A stretch of 64,000 bases of DNA. Origin: Nymphalis io. Its lineage: Eukaryota > Arthropoda > Insecta > Lepidoptera > Nymphalidae. Every line of letters begins with the position of its first letter. The first letter of the stretch is position 1. Shown here piece after piece: positions 1 to 11,125 of this stretch. The stretch lies in contig NC_065902.1 in the NCBI RefSeq assembly GCF_905147045.1, positions 4,161,377 to 4,225,376 of the forward strand, written 5' to 3'. Under the pieces are notes generated by a model. The model was not told the DNA's origin. It saw only the letters and a list, made by a program, of their open reading frames with translations, and did no database searches. Made by a program: the position numbers and the translations under genes.

Positions 1-78
1 AATATAGAGTCAATCGTAAATAAATTTTAATATAAGATGATTAGGTCCATGGTCATCCGATACAAAAAAAAAATCATA

Positions 79-300
79 AAAGATCTTTCTAAGAAACTGG
101 TCCACATTTCTGGTGACCCAAGAGCTGGCGCTTATTTAGCTCACAGTCTAGCGGTGCAGGGGCAATAGTGCCAGCGTCTTGGGTACAATGCTACAGGATA
201 ATCTTTTAGACGACGTGTTTTTGCTATATATTTGTAATGTGTATTTGGTTTTTTTTTTAATTTTGTATGTTATAAAAATGTCTGTACATAGTTTCAACAA
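79..300 (+). mobile_element. 3' end of a decayed non-LTR retrotransposon (LINE)
   Basis: Translation from about position 79 gives a peptide containing SGDPRAGAYLAHSLAVQ. After a one-base frameshift near 160-165 it continues as RGNSASVLGTM. This resembles the C-terminus of reverse-transcriptase ORFs from lepidopteran non-LTR elements, as I recall them. It is followed by a T-rich stretch and an AATAAA-like 3' tail. It lies in an intron of the ABC transporter gene and cannot be functional. The family match is from memory, so confidence is moderate. Confidence 0.45.
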
Positions 301-397
301 ATAAATATATATAAGATGATTATTGTAAGAATTGAATTATTTTTCTTTTTAAAATACGTTACAGATTATGTTATGCGATTTAATATTTTTATTTTAG

Positions 398-3106
398 ATC
401 AGCTCAAACTCTATTGATGGGTTCGTCGTCAGCGACTCAAGCGTTCGCGTTTGCTCCTAATTTCCAGAAAGGAATCAAGGCTGCAGGTCGCGTGATTATG
501 ATATTGAATCGTCAATCTAAAATCATGGATCCAGACCAACCTGCAGCCGAAAACTTTGTAAGTGTTGTTATTATTTAAGTCATATAATTTATTTTTGCAA
601 CGGCAACATAACAACTGAAAAAAAAAACAAAATAATTAATATTTATACACAGTGTCGACCATAAACAAAAATTTAATCATAATATAGCAAAAGCGACCGA
701 AGTCAAACCCTTCTGCGTTAGAAACTTTTCACGCAAACGTTTCACGTAAATTCGAAATTTTCATGGTTTTTACATACAAAATTAAAGAGTATCTTTCGAC
801 ATATCGTTATTATACAATATTTATATTACGGGAACAATTTTGTGTCGGTACCTAATGGGAGTACTGAAAATAATATTATTTAAAGAATATGTATAAAAAT
901 AATTTTATATAGACTAACTATTTTATAAATTCCCAACAGTTAAGAGTTACAGAAATGTCATCAAAAACTGTTTTAATGTACATAAATCAATGTTTCTTCT
1001 TCTTAATATTGCGAAATAAATATTCTTTAGAAAGGTAACATTATATGATTTTTATTATCGGTTATAAATTGAGATAAAACTGTAATATAATTTTACTCGA
1101 CCACTATATTTCAGAGAGGAACAGGCGAAGCGAGCTTACAAAATGTACAATTTAAATACCCGACGCGACCACTTATTCAAGTATTGAAAAACTTAGATCT
1201 TGAAATAGAGAACGGCAAGACGATTGCGTTAGTTGGCGCCAGTGGATGTGGAAAGAGCACCATCATACAACTGCTGGAGAGATACTACGACCCCGATCAA
1301 GGCGTTGTGGTAACATAGTTTTTGCTTTATGGAACATTTATTCATTTAAAAACTTTTTGACCACCACATTGTGTAGTAGGACAAAAAGCGGACTTAATGC
1401 CTAAAGGCATTCTCTACCAGTCAACCTTTAGGCTAAGCAGAAATTCGTGAAGGCGGAAATTAATAATCAAAAATATATGTAAAGTTTATATATATATAAC
1501 ATTGATTATGATTGAACGATGATCGTTAATATTTCTTACATGGCTTATATTTAGGATGGGTGCGACCACTTACTATCAGGTGCTCCATTTGCCTACCCGT
1601 CAACTTTCGTCTTCACGTCTTTCTATTTAAAATTTAAAAAAATATATGAAAAAATATATTTCATCGACATCGAGCCATTACAACAGCGAATTCTCTTCTT
1701 GTGTTTTTTTATTCTATATGTATAAACACACAAACTCTCAGAAACGTGTCGTTCGTGAGTTTTGTAAGTCATCTTTACTACATATAGTTTTAAACTTTTC
1801 TTTATCAGGCTCAAAACGGCGTACCGCTGCCAAAACTACGGCTGGTAGATGTTAGACAAACAATCGGGTTCGTGCAGCAAGAGCCGATTCTTTTCGACCG
1901 CACTATTGGAGAGAATATAGCATACGGAGACAATACAAAACAGCTTGCAATGGATGACATTATCAAAGCCGCCAAACAAGCCAATATACATAATTTCGTG
2001 GTATCTCTGCCTCAGGTAAGTAATTCGGATAATTCCTCCCTTTTTATGTCGGTTAACAAGGTACAATATACGATGTAAACTGAAATCATTTAAATATTAA
2101 TATTGTCCAAAATACCTGTATTTTTTTACTCTCAAACGGTTTTATTTAATTATTATTTTTATTGCGAATAATTTTATTATGTATAAAATTATAACGTTGA
2201 ACAAAGTAAGCAAAATTGTGTGTTCATTTAAACTATGATAAACATAATTAGGTAACAAAATATACATCATTTATACAAACACACTTTTTTTCGTTACTAG
2301 GGCTACGATACCAACATTGGATCGAAAGGCACACAGTTATCCGGTGGCCAGAAACAAAGAGTCGCCATAGCTAGAGCTTTGATAAGGCAACCAAAAATGT
2401 TACTTTTGGATGAAGCTACTAGCGCCCTGGATACCGAAAGTGAAAAGGTAAAAGCGTAATTATATAAAGTAAGAAGCTACTTTATTAATTAAATGCAGAT
2501 TACATGTTCATTATGAATATTTTCATAAAAAATCAGATCCTTGACCTTCGTAGCTGTGGAAAGCTTTTTAACGTATTGACTGCTAAGCTCATCTACTAAA
2601 TCGCATTTAGACGCCGAAAGTTATTAACAAATACACATAAAACTCGGTAGTCACGTCCTTCGATCGCGGTGATCGTGTAACGGTCGCCCGATGCAACTGC
2701 AACCGGGAGTCGAGTTGACGCGAGCAAGGATTATCAAATTTACTTACTAGAAATCTTTTACGTTAATTTTGTTAGGTAATTAAAAAAAAATTGATAACTG
2801 AGTAACTAAATTGTCCTTTGTTAATGCTTAACTGCTTAATAATTTTAGAGTACTGATAACAACATCTGAAAATTATGTATTATTATTTTTACATTGCTTT
2901 TTCAAATCCAGGTGGTACAAGAGGCTCTGGATGCAGCAAAGGCCGGTCGAACGTGCGTAATGATCGCTCATCGACTGAGCACGGTGCGCGACGCCGACAC
3001 TATATGCGTACTAAACGCGGGATGTGTTGCTGAACGAGGCACGCATTCGGAACTAATTCAACTCAAAGGACTATACTACAATTTAAATCGACGAGGATAT
3101 ACATGA
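398..3106 (+). CDS. P-glycoprotein / multidrug resistance ABC transporter (ABCB, Mdr49-like), C-terminal part
   Basis: This is the 3' end of a full ABCB transporter, an ATP-driven exporter of lipids and xenobiotics in the plasma membrane. Exons are 398-557, 1115-1309, 1809-2015, 2301-2447 and 2912-3106 (TGA stop). All internal junctions are in phase 0 with GT-AG introns, giving about 300 residues. The first exon carries the end of the second transmembrane domain and the linker. The remainder is the complete second nucleotide-binding domain: Walker A GASGCGKST, Q-loop FVQQEPILF, signature LSGGQKQR, Walker B with D-loop LLLDEATSALD, and H-loop IAHRLSTV. All catalytic residues are intact. The first 398 bases are intron and the N-terminal two-thirds lie off the left edge. 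The closest named relatives are insect Mdr49/Mdr65 and ABCB1. The family is certain; the exact orthologue is not. Confidence 0.93.
1351..1612. repeat. Degenerate lepidopteran-type dispersed repeat in ABC transporter intron 2
   Basis: The segment at 1351-1465 (a poly-T run, then a CCACCACA core and GGCATTCTCTACCAGTCAAC) and a second piece at 1553-1612 (ACCACTTACTATCAGGTG) resemble SINE-like repeats elsewhere in the window. The second piece matches the 3' end of family A. A related fragment of the first piece occurs near 23550-23610. Confidence 0.4.
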
Positions 3107-3767
3107 TGCGCCAATATCACAATTTAGTAAATAATATTTTACACATAAATTTAAGTTATTGTAGTATCAAAGTTACTACACAATAAGATAGACAATATTG
3201 TTATAATTTTTTATTCAACAACATGAGTAAATTTGAGGAGTTCCATCTAAACAAAAAAGTTAAACCAACAAAATTAATAATAAATTATTATATACTTTTT
3301 ACGTAAAATAAAATAGGGAATGGATTTTTAAAATAAAATACATATATTTTTTTATATTTATACAAGCTTTTTATAATTACATACGAGCAACAATTTTTGT
3401 TTTTAAGTTAAGTAGAGTAGAGAGAGATATATAAAGGATGGTTTTAATCTACACGTGGTATTTTAGAATATTTTATTTTCAATCTAGTGCATCAGGAAAA
3501 TCTAATATGTCAATTTTCATACATAATATGTCTGTAAATAAAATGTGATTTTCGAAGTTACAACATTGTTCTGTATAAATATAGAATGTAAGCTTTTTTA
3601 TTGATTATTAATTATATACTTATATTGAACTTATTGTGATTTAAAACTTAAGTTTTTACTGTAACTAATTCTTTAAGTTAAATGTTAATATTGTACAAAC
3701 ATAATATTGATATATAAGTTTTATTTTGTACATTAATTTTTTTTAGTTCCTCAATATAGCACTTAAA
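3107..3767. other. Convergent 3' UTR region between the ABC transporter and the methyltransferase
   Basis: There is no coding potential in this AT-rich tail-to-tail spacer. AATAAA-type polyadenylation signals are present for both genes: around 3538 on the plus strand for the transporter, and at 3720-3725 (TTTATT on plus, AATAAA on minus) just beyond the methyltransferase stop. I see no repeat element here. Confidence 0.6.
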
Positions 3768-4398
3768 TTAAGCAAACTCTTTTTCATGCTTTATCAACCA
3801 TTCCTTGCGGTCCAATCCACTGCTGAAACCTCCATTTGAACCAGAAGCCACAAGTCTATGGCAAGGTATGACAAGTAGATGAGCATTTGCACCACAAGCA
3901 GCACCTACTGCCCGGGAATGACTCGCTAGTCTGCCCATATCCTTGGCAAGTTCACCATAAGTTTTTGTTGATCCATATGGAATTTCAAGAAGTTTATCCC
4001 AGACATCCTGTTGAATAATATATAAATATAGCATTAAAAAAATTAAAATTTTTACGATTAATATTTGCAGAAACATAATAGTTAATAACTTTTTGAAACT
4101 CTGAGCCCAAAGTTTTTATAGGAATAGTGAACTTGTGGAGATCTCCCGCAAAATATTCTTTGATTTCGCTCTCGAATTGATCTAAAATTTTATTTTTTTC
4201 CTCAACAAAATTACATGTTAGTTGTTTGGCAATTGCTTGGATAGTTCGCTCGAAATTTTTTGAATCTTCAAATATAACAAAATATAGGAAATTGTCATCA
4301 GCACCTGCAATTATTCTACCAACAGGTGTTTCGAATGAATAAACTGACACTTTATTGTTACCATTAGTAGAACACTTTAATATTTTAGAAATATTCAT
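3768..4398 (-). CDS. MGMT: Methylated-DNA--protein-cysteine methyltransferase (O6-alkylguanine-DNA alkyltransferase)
   Basis: This suicide repair enzyme moves the alkyl group from O6-alkylguanine in nuclear DNA to its own active-site cysteine. Two exons, read right to left, are 4398-4090 and 4007-3768. The 82-base intron is GT-AG in phase 0. The product is 182 residues, close to the usual 180-210. Residues 1-103 form the N-terminal Ada-like ribonuclease H-fold domain, and 104-182 the DNA-binding and catalytic domain. The catalytic motif IPCHR (Cys152) is intact, and SHSRAVGAACGAN (132-144) holds the recognition-helix arginine. The start chosen is the first ATG at 4398; the reading frame stays open slightly upstream but has no ATG there. 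Its 3' end faces the ABC transporter. Confidence 0.95.
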
Positions 4399-6673
4399 AA
4401 TGAATTGAAAGTATTTTATTTCAATCAAGTAATTAATTTTGCTTATTACTTAATTTTGACGGATAATTAAAGTTATAATTATATTATTACTCAAAAATTT
4501 AATAAAGAATTCGTTGTAAAGTAGAGTAGTAGAGTAGACACATTGAGTAGGTTCCAAATTCCAAACAACAGATTACAATTACAATTACAAACTACAAAAT
4601 TTGAAACTACTTGTCAAGCTGTCAAGAGTTCGCGCTTTTTAATTGTGAAATGCGAATTTGTAATTAGAAGGCCGTGTTGCCACTTCCAAAATTTATTCAC
4701 AGATATTCAGTTAAACGGGATCTGAAGATATCCTTAAAGGAAACATAATTGTGAGATTTCATAAAAAAATGGCTATTCTTTTTAAAATCGTAAGTACACG
4801 ACGTATATTAAAAATAGATAATGTTTGTTTTTTGTAATCTTATTTTTTTGAAAACAATCACAGCGTTACCTTTATATTCAAAGTTATTTAAATAAAAAAC
4901 TAAATAAAATGTTTTTTATTTCAGCTCCATATTCATATAAATAAAACATAATGTGGCTTTATACATAATAAGATAGTCGGCGTTGCATACTGACCACTTA
5001 GAAAAGGAAATGCCTAGTGCCTACTTTACGCCTTTACTAATTACTGTTTTACAAAGATAAGAAAGTAAGCAGCCAGAGGACCAAAAAGTAATAACAAATT
5101 TTGTTTAAAAGTTTAAGTAATTCCCAAATATAAATGACTTAGGCTTATTTTTGTAACCGATGTTATTGCAATAAAACCATTACTATAATCTAACTATTAA
5201 TACTTCGACTCATTCAAAAGATAGTTTGAAATGAGTGCTTTTTATTTTTTACGACAAAATCAAAGAAATAAATAAATTTTAAAGCTAATAATAGCTAATT
5301 ATAACTAATGATAAAAAACAAGGTGTACTTAAAAGTTATTAAAAAATTACAACTCTTCTAATTAAACATAAGAATGAAACTAAAGAATTTAATGCAAACT
5401 TTATTAAACCCTATAACTAAGGAATAGAATATCCTAAAAATAAAAATATATGAAATTCAAAATAAAAATATTACTTAAGAAGTTGAGCCTAATAGATTTA
5501 TGTCACTCGCGAGCGAGATGTATATCGTAGTAAAATAGCGAGTATATCATTAGCTCCCCATTTTCTAAACTATATCATTACGTCCTTGTAATAAGATTTA
5601 ATTCAGTTAAGCTCAGAGATAGAACGAATGGCGAGCGATAAAGATTAGTTAGATGAATAAAAAGATGCAGTGTTGCCAGACTTTAAAAATCAAGTTAAGG
5701 GCCATGAAATTATAGTATAGACCCAGAAACTTTAGCACGCCATACAAAAATTTAAAATAAAAACATAAAAAAAAAATTTAAAAGAAAATAAAGAAAATTA
5801 AATAAATATTTCGTTTATTATTTATTCTGAACATTTATTTATTTCAATCATAAATAAAAAAAAAATATTTTTAAAACAACTTACGGAATAGAACTATTAT
5901 TATTAGAATAATATATATTAAAATAAAAATAATTCATCTTGTATTTTTAATTGGATACTTATTTATTGATTGTGACAAAATTACACTATATATATTTTAC
6001 ATCAAATTAAATTATGGTATTTGACTCAAAAAGCAGCAAATGAAACATATTTAAGTAAAAAATACTGATCAAGCTTCATCGATGGGAGTTTATATAATAA
6101 TGGGAATTTATATATTTTCTCCTCTCAAAAAGCAGCAAATGAAACATATTTAAGTAAAAAAATACTGATCAAGCTTCATCGATGGGAGTTCTTTTTTTAA
6201 AGTAGCGTTCTAATGCTTCTCTTTTTCCATCAATTCAATGACATTGACATAGTTGTAATTTAAGGGTTACCAGTTAATAAATATTCCTTACTTTTAGGGA
6301 ATACATCAATATTATAATCGAATTTTGTCAATGGATGAATAGCGTCCATGTTTCCAAAAAAACGGAGTGTAAGAATAAAAAATTTTTAGTTGTTAATGAA
6401 AGAACATGTTCTGCTATTAAATCAAATTGGCGGACAGTTGGCCTTCTTAGCTATTTCAAAGTTACATCGTATCTTCGATTATGAACGTGTCAGGAATGCA
6501 GAAACCATTTCTCCCAGTACCTAGTCAGTTTCTGGATTTTAATGGATTTCCGTTTACATTTAATTTTCATTGAATCAATTTCAATATAATCATCGATTTG
6601 CTATTTTCCAAGTTGGTTATGAGGTAAGTAAAAAGAGCATAATAGTTATTTCCCAAATGATTTAATACAACTT
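4399..6673. other. Intergenic region upstream of the methyltransferase and downstream of the reductase
   Basis: This 2.3-kb AT-rich spacer holds the methyltransferase promoter and 5' UTR on the right of that gene. The stretch around 4500-4740 is less AT-rich and is a plausible start-site region. It also contains the direct duplication at 6025-6190. No open frame has recognisable homology. A 28-codon open stretch on the minus strand near 6350-6260 was too short to assign. Confidence 0.5.
6025..6190. repeat. Direct duplication of a 66-68 bp unit
   Basis: Unit 1 (6025-6090) and unit 2 (6123-6190) are nearly identical, differing by two inserted bases. Both start CTCAAAAAGCAGCAAATG and end CATCGATGGGAGTT. 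They are separated by 32 bp of AT-rich sequence. The identity indicates a recent local duplication. Confidence 0.85.
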
Positions 6674-7560
6674 TTACTTTACTTTCACGATTGCTTTTCC
6701 AGTATTTTCTCCTCTCAACATTCCCACTAACGCATCGACCATGTTTTCAAACCCATGATAAACTTTCTCTTGGTACTTAAGTTTCCCTTCATTGAGCCAT
6801 TTTAAGTTCATATTCACGCCTTCGTTCCAGCGATCAGTCCAACGATTAACCAAAAATCCTTCGACTTTAAGCTCCTTAAAAACGATAGCGGGCTGCACAA
6901 TTGTAACTGTAATTAAAAAAATATATATTTAAAATTTTATGTAAAAAATTTTGGACCATTGTGTCTGTTTGTAAATAAAAATACCTTTAGGCAGTGTTAG
7001 ATCATTGTAAGATGAAACGGAACCACATACGGCAACTCTACCGAATTTGTTCATATGGTTCATTATTTTCGTACTTATTTCACCTCCGACCTAAAATACA
7101 TATTTCAAAACCACAGTGAATTAAACTTCATTCACCTTGAATAATCTATTACTTATTAACATTAGTATTTAAATGTACGTGCATTATCAAAATAGCAGTC
7201 AACATGATTTGGAGCACCTTCTTTTAAGGCAGCTTTTATATTGCTCGTCTTGTAATTGAAAACTCGATCAAATCCTAATTCTTTCTCTAAATACTCGCAT
7301 TTCTCGTCAGTACCAGCAAATCCTATTACACGACAGCCTGTAATGTTTTAAATACTTAGATTATTAATTTATAGTATATCTATAGACTATTCCAACCACA
7401 GAATTCTCCTGTGGTTGGAATAGGCAATAACAAATATACAACTTTGACATTGTATTGTCGCGATATTTTAAAAATAAATAATTTAAAAAAATAATAGTCA
7501 TATATGGGAAATATATGAGTATTACTTTTTTAATTTATATATTATTTTTTTTAATTTATA

Positions 7561-7618
<58 letters not shown>

Positions 7619-9815
7619 GCGATATAAATTAAAAAAAAATAATACTCATATATTCCCCATACAGTAACAGCCTGTTAATGTCCCACTGCTAAGCTTTTTT
7701 TTTTTTTTTTATAGAAAAGGAAGGCGGACGAGCATATGGGCCACCTGATGGTAAGTGGTCACCAACGCTCTTAGACATTGGCATTGTAAGAAATGTCAAC
7801 CATCGCTTACATATCCAATGCGCCACCAACCTTGGGAACTAAGATTTTATGTCCCTTGTGCCTGTAATTACACTGGCTCACTCACCCTTCAAACCGGAAC
7901 ACAACAATATCAAGTATTGCTGTTTTGCGGTAGAATATCTGATGAGTGGGTGGTACCTACCCAGACGAGCTTGCACAAAGCCCTACCACCAGGCCTCCTC
8001 TCCCTTTTGAGGAGAAGGTTTGGAGCTTATTCTACCACGCTGCTCCAATGCGGGTTGGTAGAATACACATGTGACAGAATTTCAATGAAATTAGACACAT
8101 GCAGGTTTCGTCACGATGTTTTCCTTTATCGTCAAGCAAGAGATGAATTATAAACACAAATTAAGCACATGAAAATTCAGTGGTGCTTGCACGGGTTTGA
8201 ACCCACGATCATCGGTTAGGATTCACGCGTATTTTTATTGTATTATATTCCCCATATATGACTATTATTTTTTTAATTTAAAACTAATATTGTTTTAATT
8301 CTTTAGTCCTATAAAACATGCTGACAATTATATGATAGGTATTTATTAATAATTACCAACAATCATTTAATCTCTGTAACATATGTACGTACCTAAAAGT
8401 TTACCGATTTGTCCAACGTGTGAACCAACTGCTCCAGCAGCTCCAGTTATTGCAATTGTTTCCCCTTCTTTCGGTTTGCATATTTCTTTTAAACCAAAAT
8501 ATGCTGTGTTTCTAAATATAAACAACTTATAAATGTAAATATTCTATTAAAATAAGCCGGTATTCCCACAAGAGTAATAGAACAATTAAATTATATAATA
8601 TTGCAAAAAATAATCCTGTTAATGTAAATAAGTATTGATAAATATTGTTTTGTTAAGCTAATATTTATAAAAAATATATATAGATAACAAAAAATCTTGG
8701 TACTATATCACGGAAAAGCAACACTGTCTTTATATAAAGAAATTTTAAAGTTTGCGAAACTTGAGATACGCTGACATCCGACATTATCACCTAAATATAT
8801 CAATGATGTTATCGTAGCACAACAATAATTTTTTGTAGGAAGTGTACAGTGTACTTGAAACTTCATCTCAATTACTCACCCAGGCATACCAAGAACACCT
8901 AATGCTAGAGACACCGGATGCGGGCTAATTTCTGGTACGACGGTTAAAGGTAACATGCCCACTGAACTCGATTTGTTAGGGTCCACTATAGTATGAGTAC
9001 GCCATCCTAACGTACCCGTCACGTAACTTCCGACCGGAATATTTTCATTGCGACTCTCGATCACCCTAAAAACGTTAAAGATTTGAAAGCAAATTAGAGA
9101 ATGTATAGTAGTAATCGCATTTGCTGGTTTGAAGATTTCAATAAAAAGAACTAAGTTTTTCTCTTCTCCTTCACAAACATCACACATGATTTTTATTATG
9201 AAATGTAAGTTTAAAAATGTGATGTGACTGTAACACTGTATCTAAAGAAGTTTCACTTCAAAAACAGGCATTACATTTAATATACTTAGTACTTACTTTG
9301 CGACTTGTCCACCTATCATATCAGTAGGTAATTTGTATCCAATCATATAAGCTCGCATATATGGATCTACACTCAGATATTCTGCTTCTGTCAATATTTC
9401 TGAAAATAATAAAAAAAGGAATAAAAATATAGCAAAAATTAAGTAAGAATTTAAAAGATACAGTACGTTGGGATTATTTACAACATTTAGTATATCAATA
9501 AAACTTAAGCTATATGGGACTATAAATTACTTATCGTAGCAACACTAATAGTTGTATTTTGGTTTTTGAGGTTAAACTGCAATAAAATATTATTAATTAA
9601 TTAATATTTGAGTAGGGTTTTAGTTTATTTGTAATTAATTTAAATTTACCTCCACTTTTTAACTCCGGAAGTGTTTCTTCCACTATCTCGAAATCGCTTC
9701 TTTTTGGTTCACCTTGAAAATATTTAGTGAGCACATATTTTTGAGCTCGTATTTTATTAGAAGTGCCGGAAAAAAGTCTTTTCACAATAAAATTCGGTGA
9801 AAAAATATTAGCCAT
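6674..9815 (-). CDS. Ptgr1: Prostaglandin reductase 1-like NADPH-dependent alkenal/one oxidoreductase
   Basis: This medium-chain dehydrogenase/reductase reduces the carbon-carbon double bond of alpha,beta-unsaturated aldehydes and ketones, including lipid-peroxidation products, with NADPH and no zinc. Seven exons: 9815-9650, 9399-9297, 9065-8880, 8511-8393, 7337-7183, 7090-6985 and 6906-6674. Every junction keeps frame and gives 354 residues. Family landmarks are YLSVDPYMRAYM, the dinucleotide-binding turn AAGAVGS (176-182), YFDNVGGE across the exon 5/6 junction, and GKAIVKV at the C-terminus. Five introns are plainly GT-AG; intron 5 appears to be GC-AG. The N-terminus is about 25 residues longer than vertebrate PTGR1, basic and without acidic residues (MANIFSPNFIVKRLF), which could be a mitochondrial presequence. 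Intron 4 carries the palindrome and SINE cluster. Confidence 0.93.
7387..7423. repeat. Perfect inverted repeat, 15-bp arms with a 7-nt loop
   Basis: The left arm CTATTCCAACCACAG (7387-7401) is the exact reverse complement of 7409-7423, around the loop AATTCTC. It lies in reductase intron 4, just left of the larger palindromic cluster. Confidence 0.9.
7561..7614. repeat. (TA)n microsatellite
   Basis: This near-uninterrupted TA dinucleotide tract of about 50 bases forms the centre of the palindromic cluster. It is likely to be length-polymorphic. Confidence 0.95.
7662..8243 (-). mobile_element. Composite SINE: family A inserted in family B, flanked by a 13-bp target-site duplication
   Basis: The outer element (family B, minus orientation) starts GTAACAGCCTGTTAATG and ends in the B-box region GGGTTTGAACCCACGATCAT, with its tRNA-like A box missing. 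About 35 bases in, it is interrupted by a minus-strand family A copy (poly-T at about 7697, then GGCGGACGAGCATATGGGCC, through to AGCCCTACCACC near 7988). The whole insertion is flanked by TATATTCCCCATA at 7649-7661 and 8244-8256. A 132-codon open stretch over 7755-8153 is translated SINE, not a gene. Confidence 0.85.
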
Positions 9816-11125
9816 TTCAATAATTATTTATTTTATCTAAAAAATAATGATTAATAGATTTTAAGTATTCTTTATGAATGAACTAACTAAGTAGGTATGT
9901 TGTTTACACTACTTATATAAACTTATTTGAACACAAACTCACTAATGTATATTGTACATTCGGACGGACGATCAAAGTTCAAGGTTAAACTTATATATTG
10001 CTATCTGTAAAAAACTAGTAAATATTACAATATTTGATGAGAAATTTAATAGCATAACAGGTTTGTATGTAATTTGTGTAATTGAAAATAATCCCGAACT
10101 AGGCTTTTAAAATACCTTATTGAAAGTTAGTCTAGAAATACACTATGTAAAATATTTAACTTAATAACACAGAACACCAACTAAACCATAAGTCAGACCT
10201 AATGAAATTTATAATAGAGGTTTTTTATCTATAATCTTATTCTAACTATATAATTAGATAAGATTAAAAATTGTATACGGGTAACATGAATGATATGTTA
10301 ACTGATATACAAGAGACAAAATTAAGTTTACCGATAGAAAAGTTAAAAATAAATAAAAAATATGGATAATTTCTGTATAGAATAAATAATAAATATAGAA
10401 TAAATGATTGATGTTTAATTAGACTTCCAGGTGCTTTACTTAAAATATATTAGGAACTACAAGACTAGACAATTTACTATAATCTCCCGTGAGGTACTTG
10501 TATACATACGGGACATTAGTATATTCTATATACCTATATAAGTTATTATACGTACGTAATTTTTATTGTAATTATTACAAATTTAATCCGTGGTTTTTAC
10601 TATATGTACTATATTAGAATCAAGACTGATTTACCCAACAGTGTTTAACAGTTATCTCAAATTTGAAAATAAATACACCATTGCCCGGATACCTATTATT
10701 TATGTTCATGAAAATCTTAACAGAAATTGATAAACTTTAATATTACTGAAAAATACTGTATTCCTTTTGAAATCTCATTAACGTACTTATTGTTCTTCAA
10801 TTTTGCAAGTCTATTTTATTATAATTTCTTAACGATAACAAAGAGAATAGAATCACTGTGTCTGATTGGTAATGGCAACATTTAAAATGGCAATATGGCT
10901 TGGATCTGGAATTTGTGTTTTGCGATCATAATGATTAAATGTTTTATTTCTAGATAAATAACACTTTACTACCTTTCACCTATATAAGTGCATAATTAAC
11001 ATTATAAAAATTTTAACAAATTATACATAAAGAAATGGACAAATCTCAGAATTAAATGTCAAAATAAGTAATTGCTTAGCTTAGTTTATAAGTTGGATTT
11101 ACAATAAATAAGCACTATTTTCATA
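9816..11125. other. Head-to-head intergenic region between the reductase and the zinc-finger gene
   Basis: Both genes are transcribed away from this 1.3-kb spacer, so it should contain both promoters. It is strongly AT-rich with no recognisable repeat or coding content. The interval 10850-10930, just upstream of the zinc-finger gene, is the least AT-rich part and a plausible start region. I could not pick a defined core promoter element. Confidence 0.5.

Larger units (their letters stand above)
7457..8283. mobile_element. Palindromic foldback/MITE-like element containing a (TA)n core and a SINE insertion
   Basis: A roughly 30-bp AT-rich unit ending near CATATATGGG occurs four times in alternating orientation: about 7480-7508, 7511-7540, 7622-7650 and 8254-8283. 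Units 1 and 2 form one imperfect palindrome. Units 3 and 4 form a second, interrupted by a composite SINE. Between the two palindromes lies a long TA tract. CGCGATAT occurs at 7459-7466 and again at 7617-7624. No transposase is present. Confidence 0.6.

Noticed and set aside
6240..6370. Possible remnant coding sequence on the minus strand (FDYNIDVFPKSKEY)
   Set aside because: Only 28 codons before a stop, with no continuation in any frame that I could link to a known gene.
7755..8153. 132-codon open frame with Cys/His-rich looking sequence
   Set aside because: It lies entirely inside the composite SINE. The same peptide pieces appear at 35050-35232, 46027-46209 and 47663-47845 in other SINE copies.
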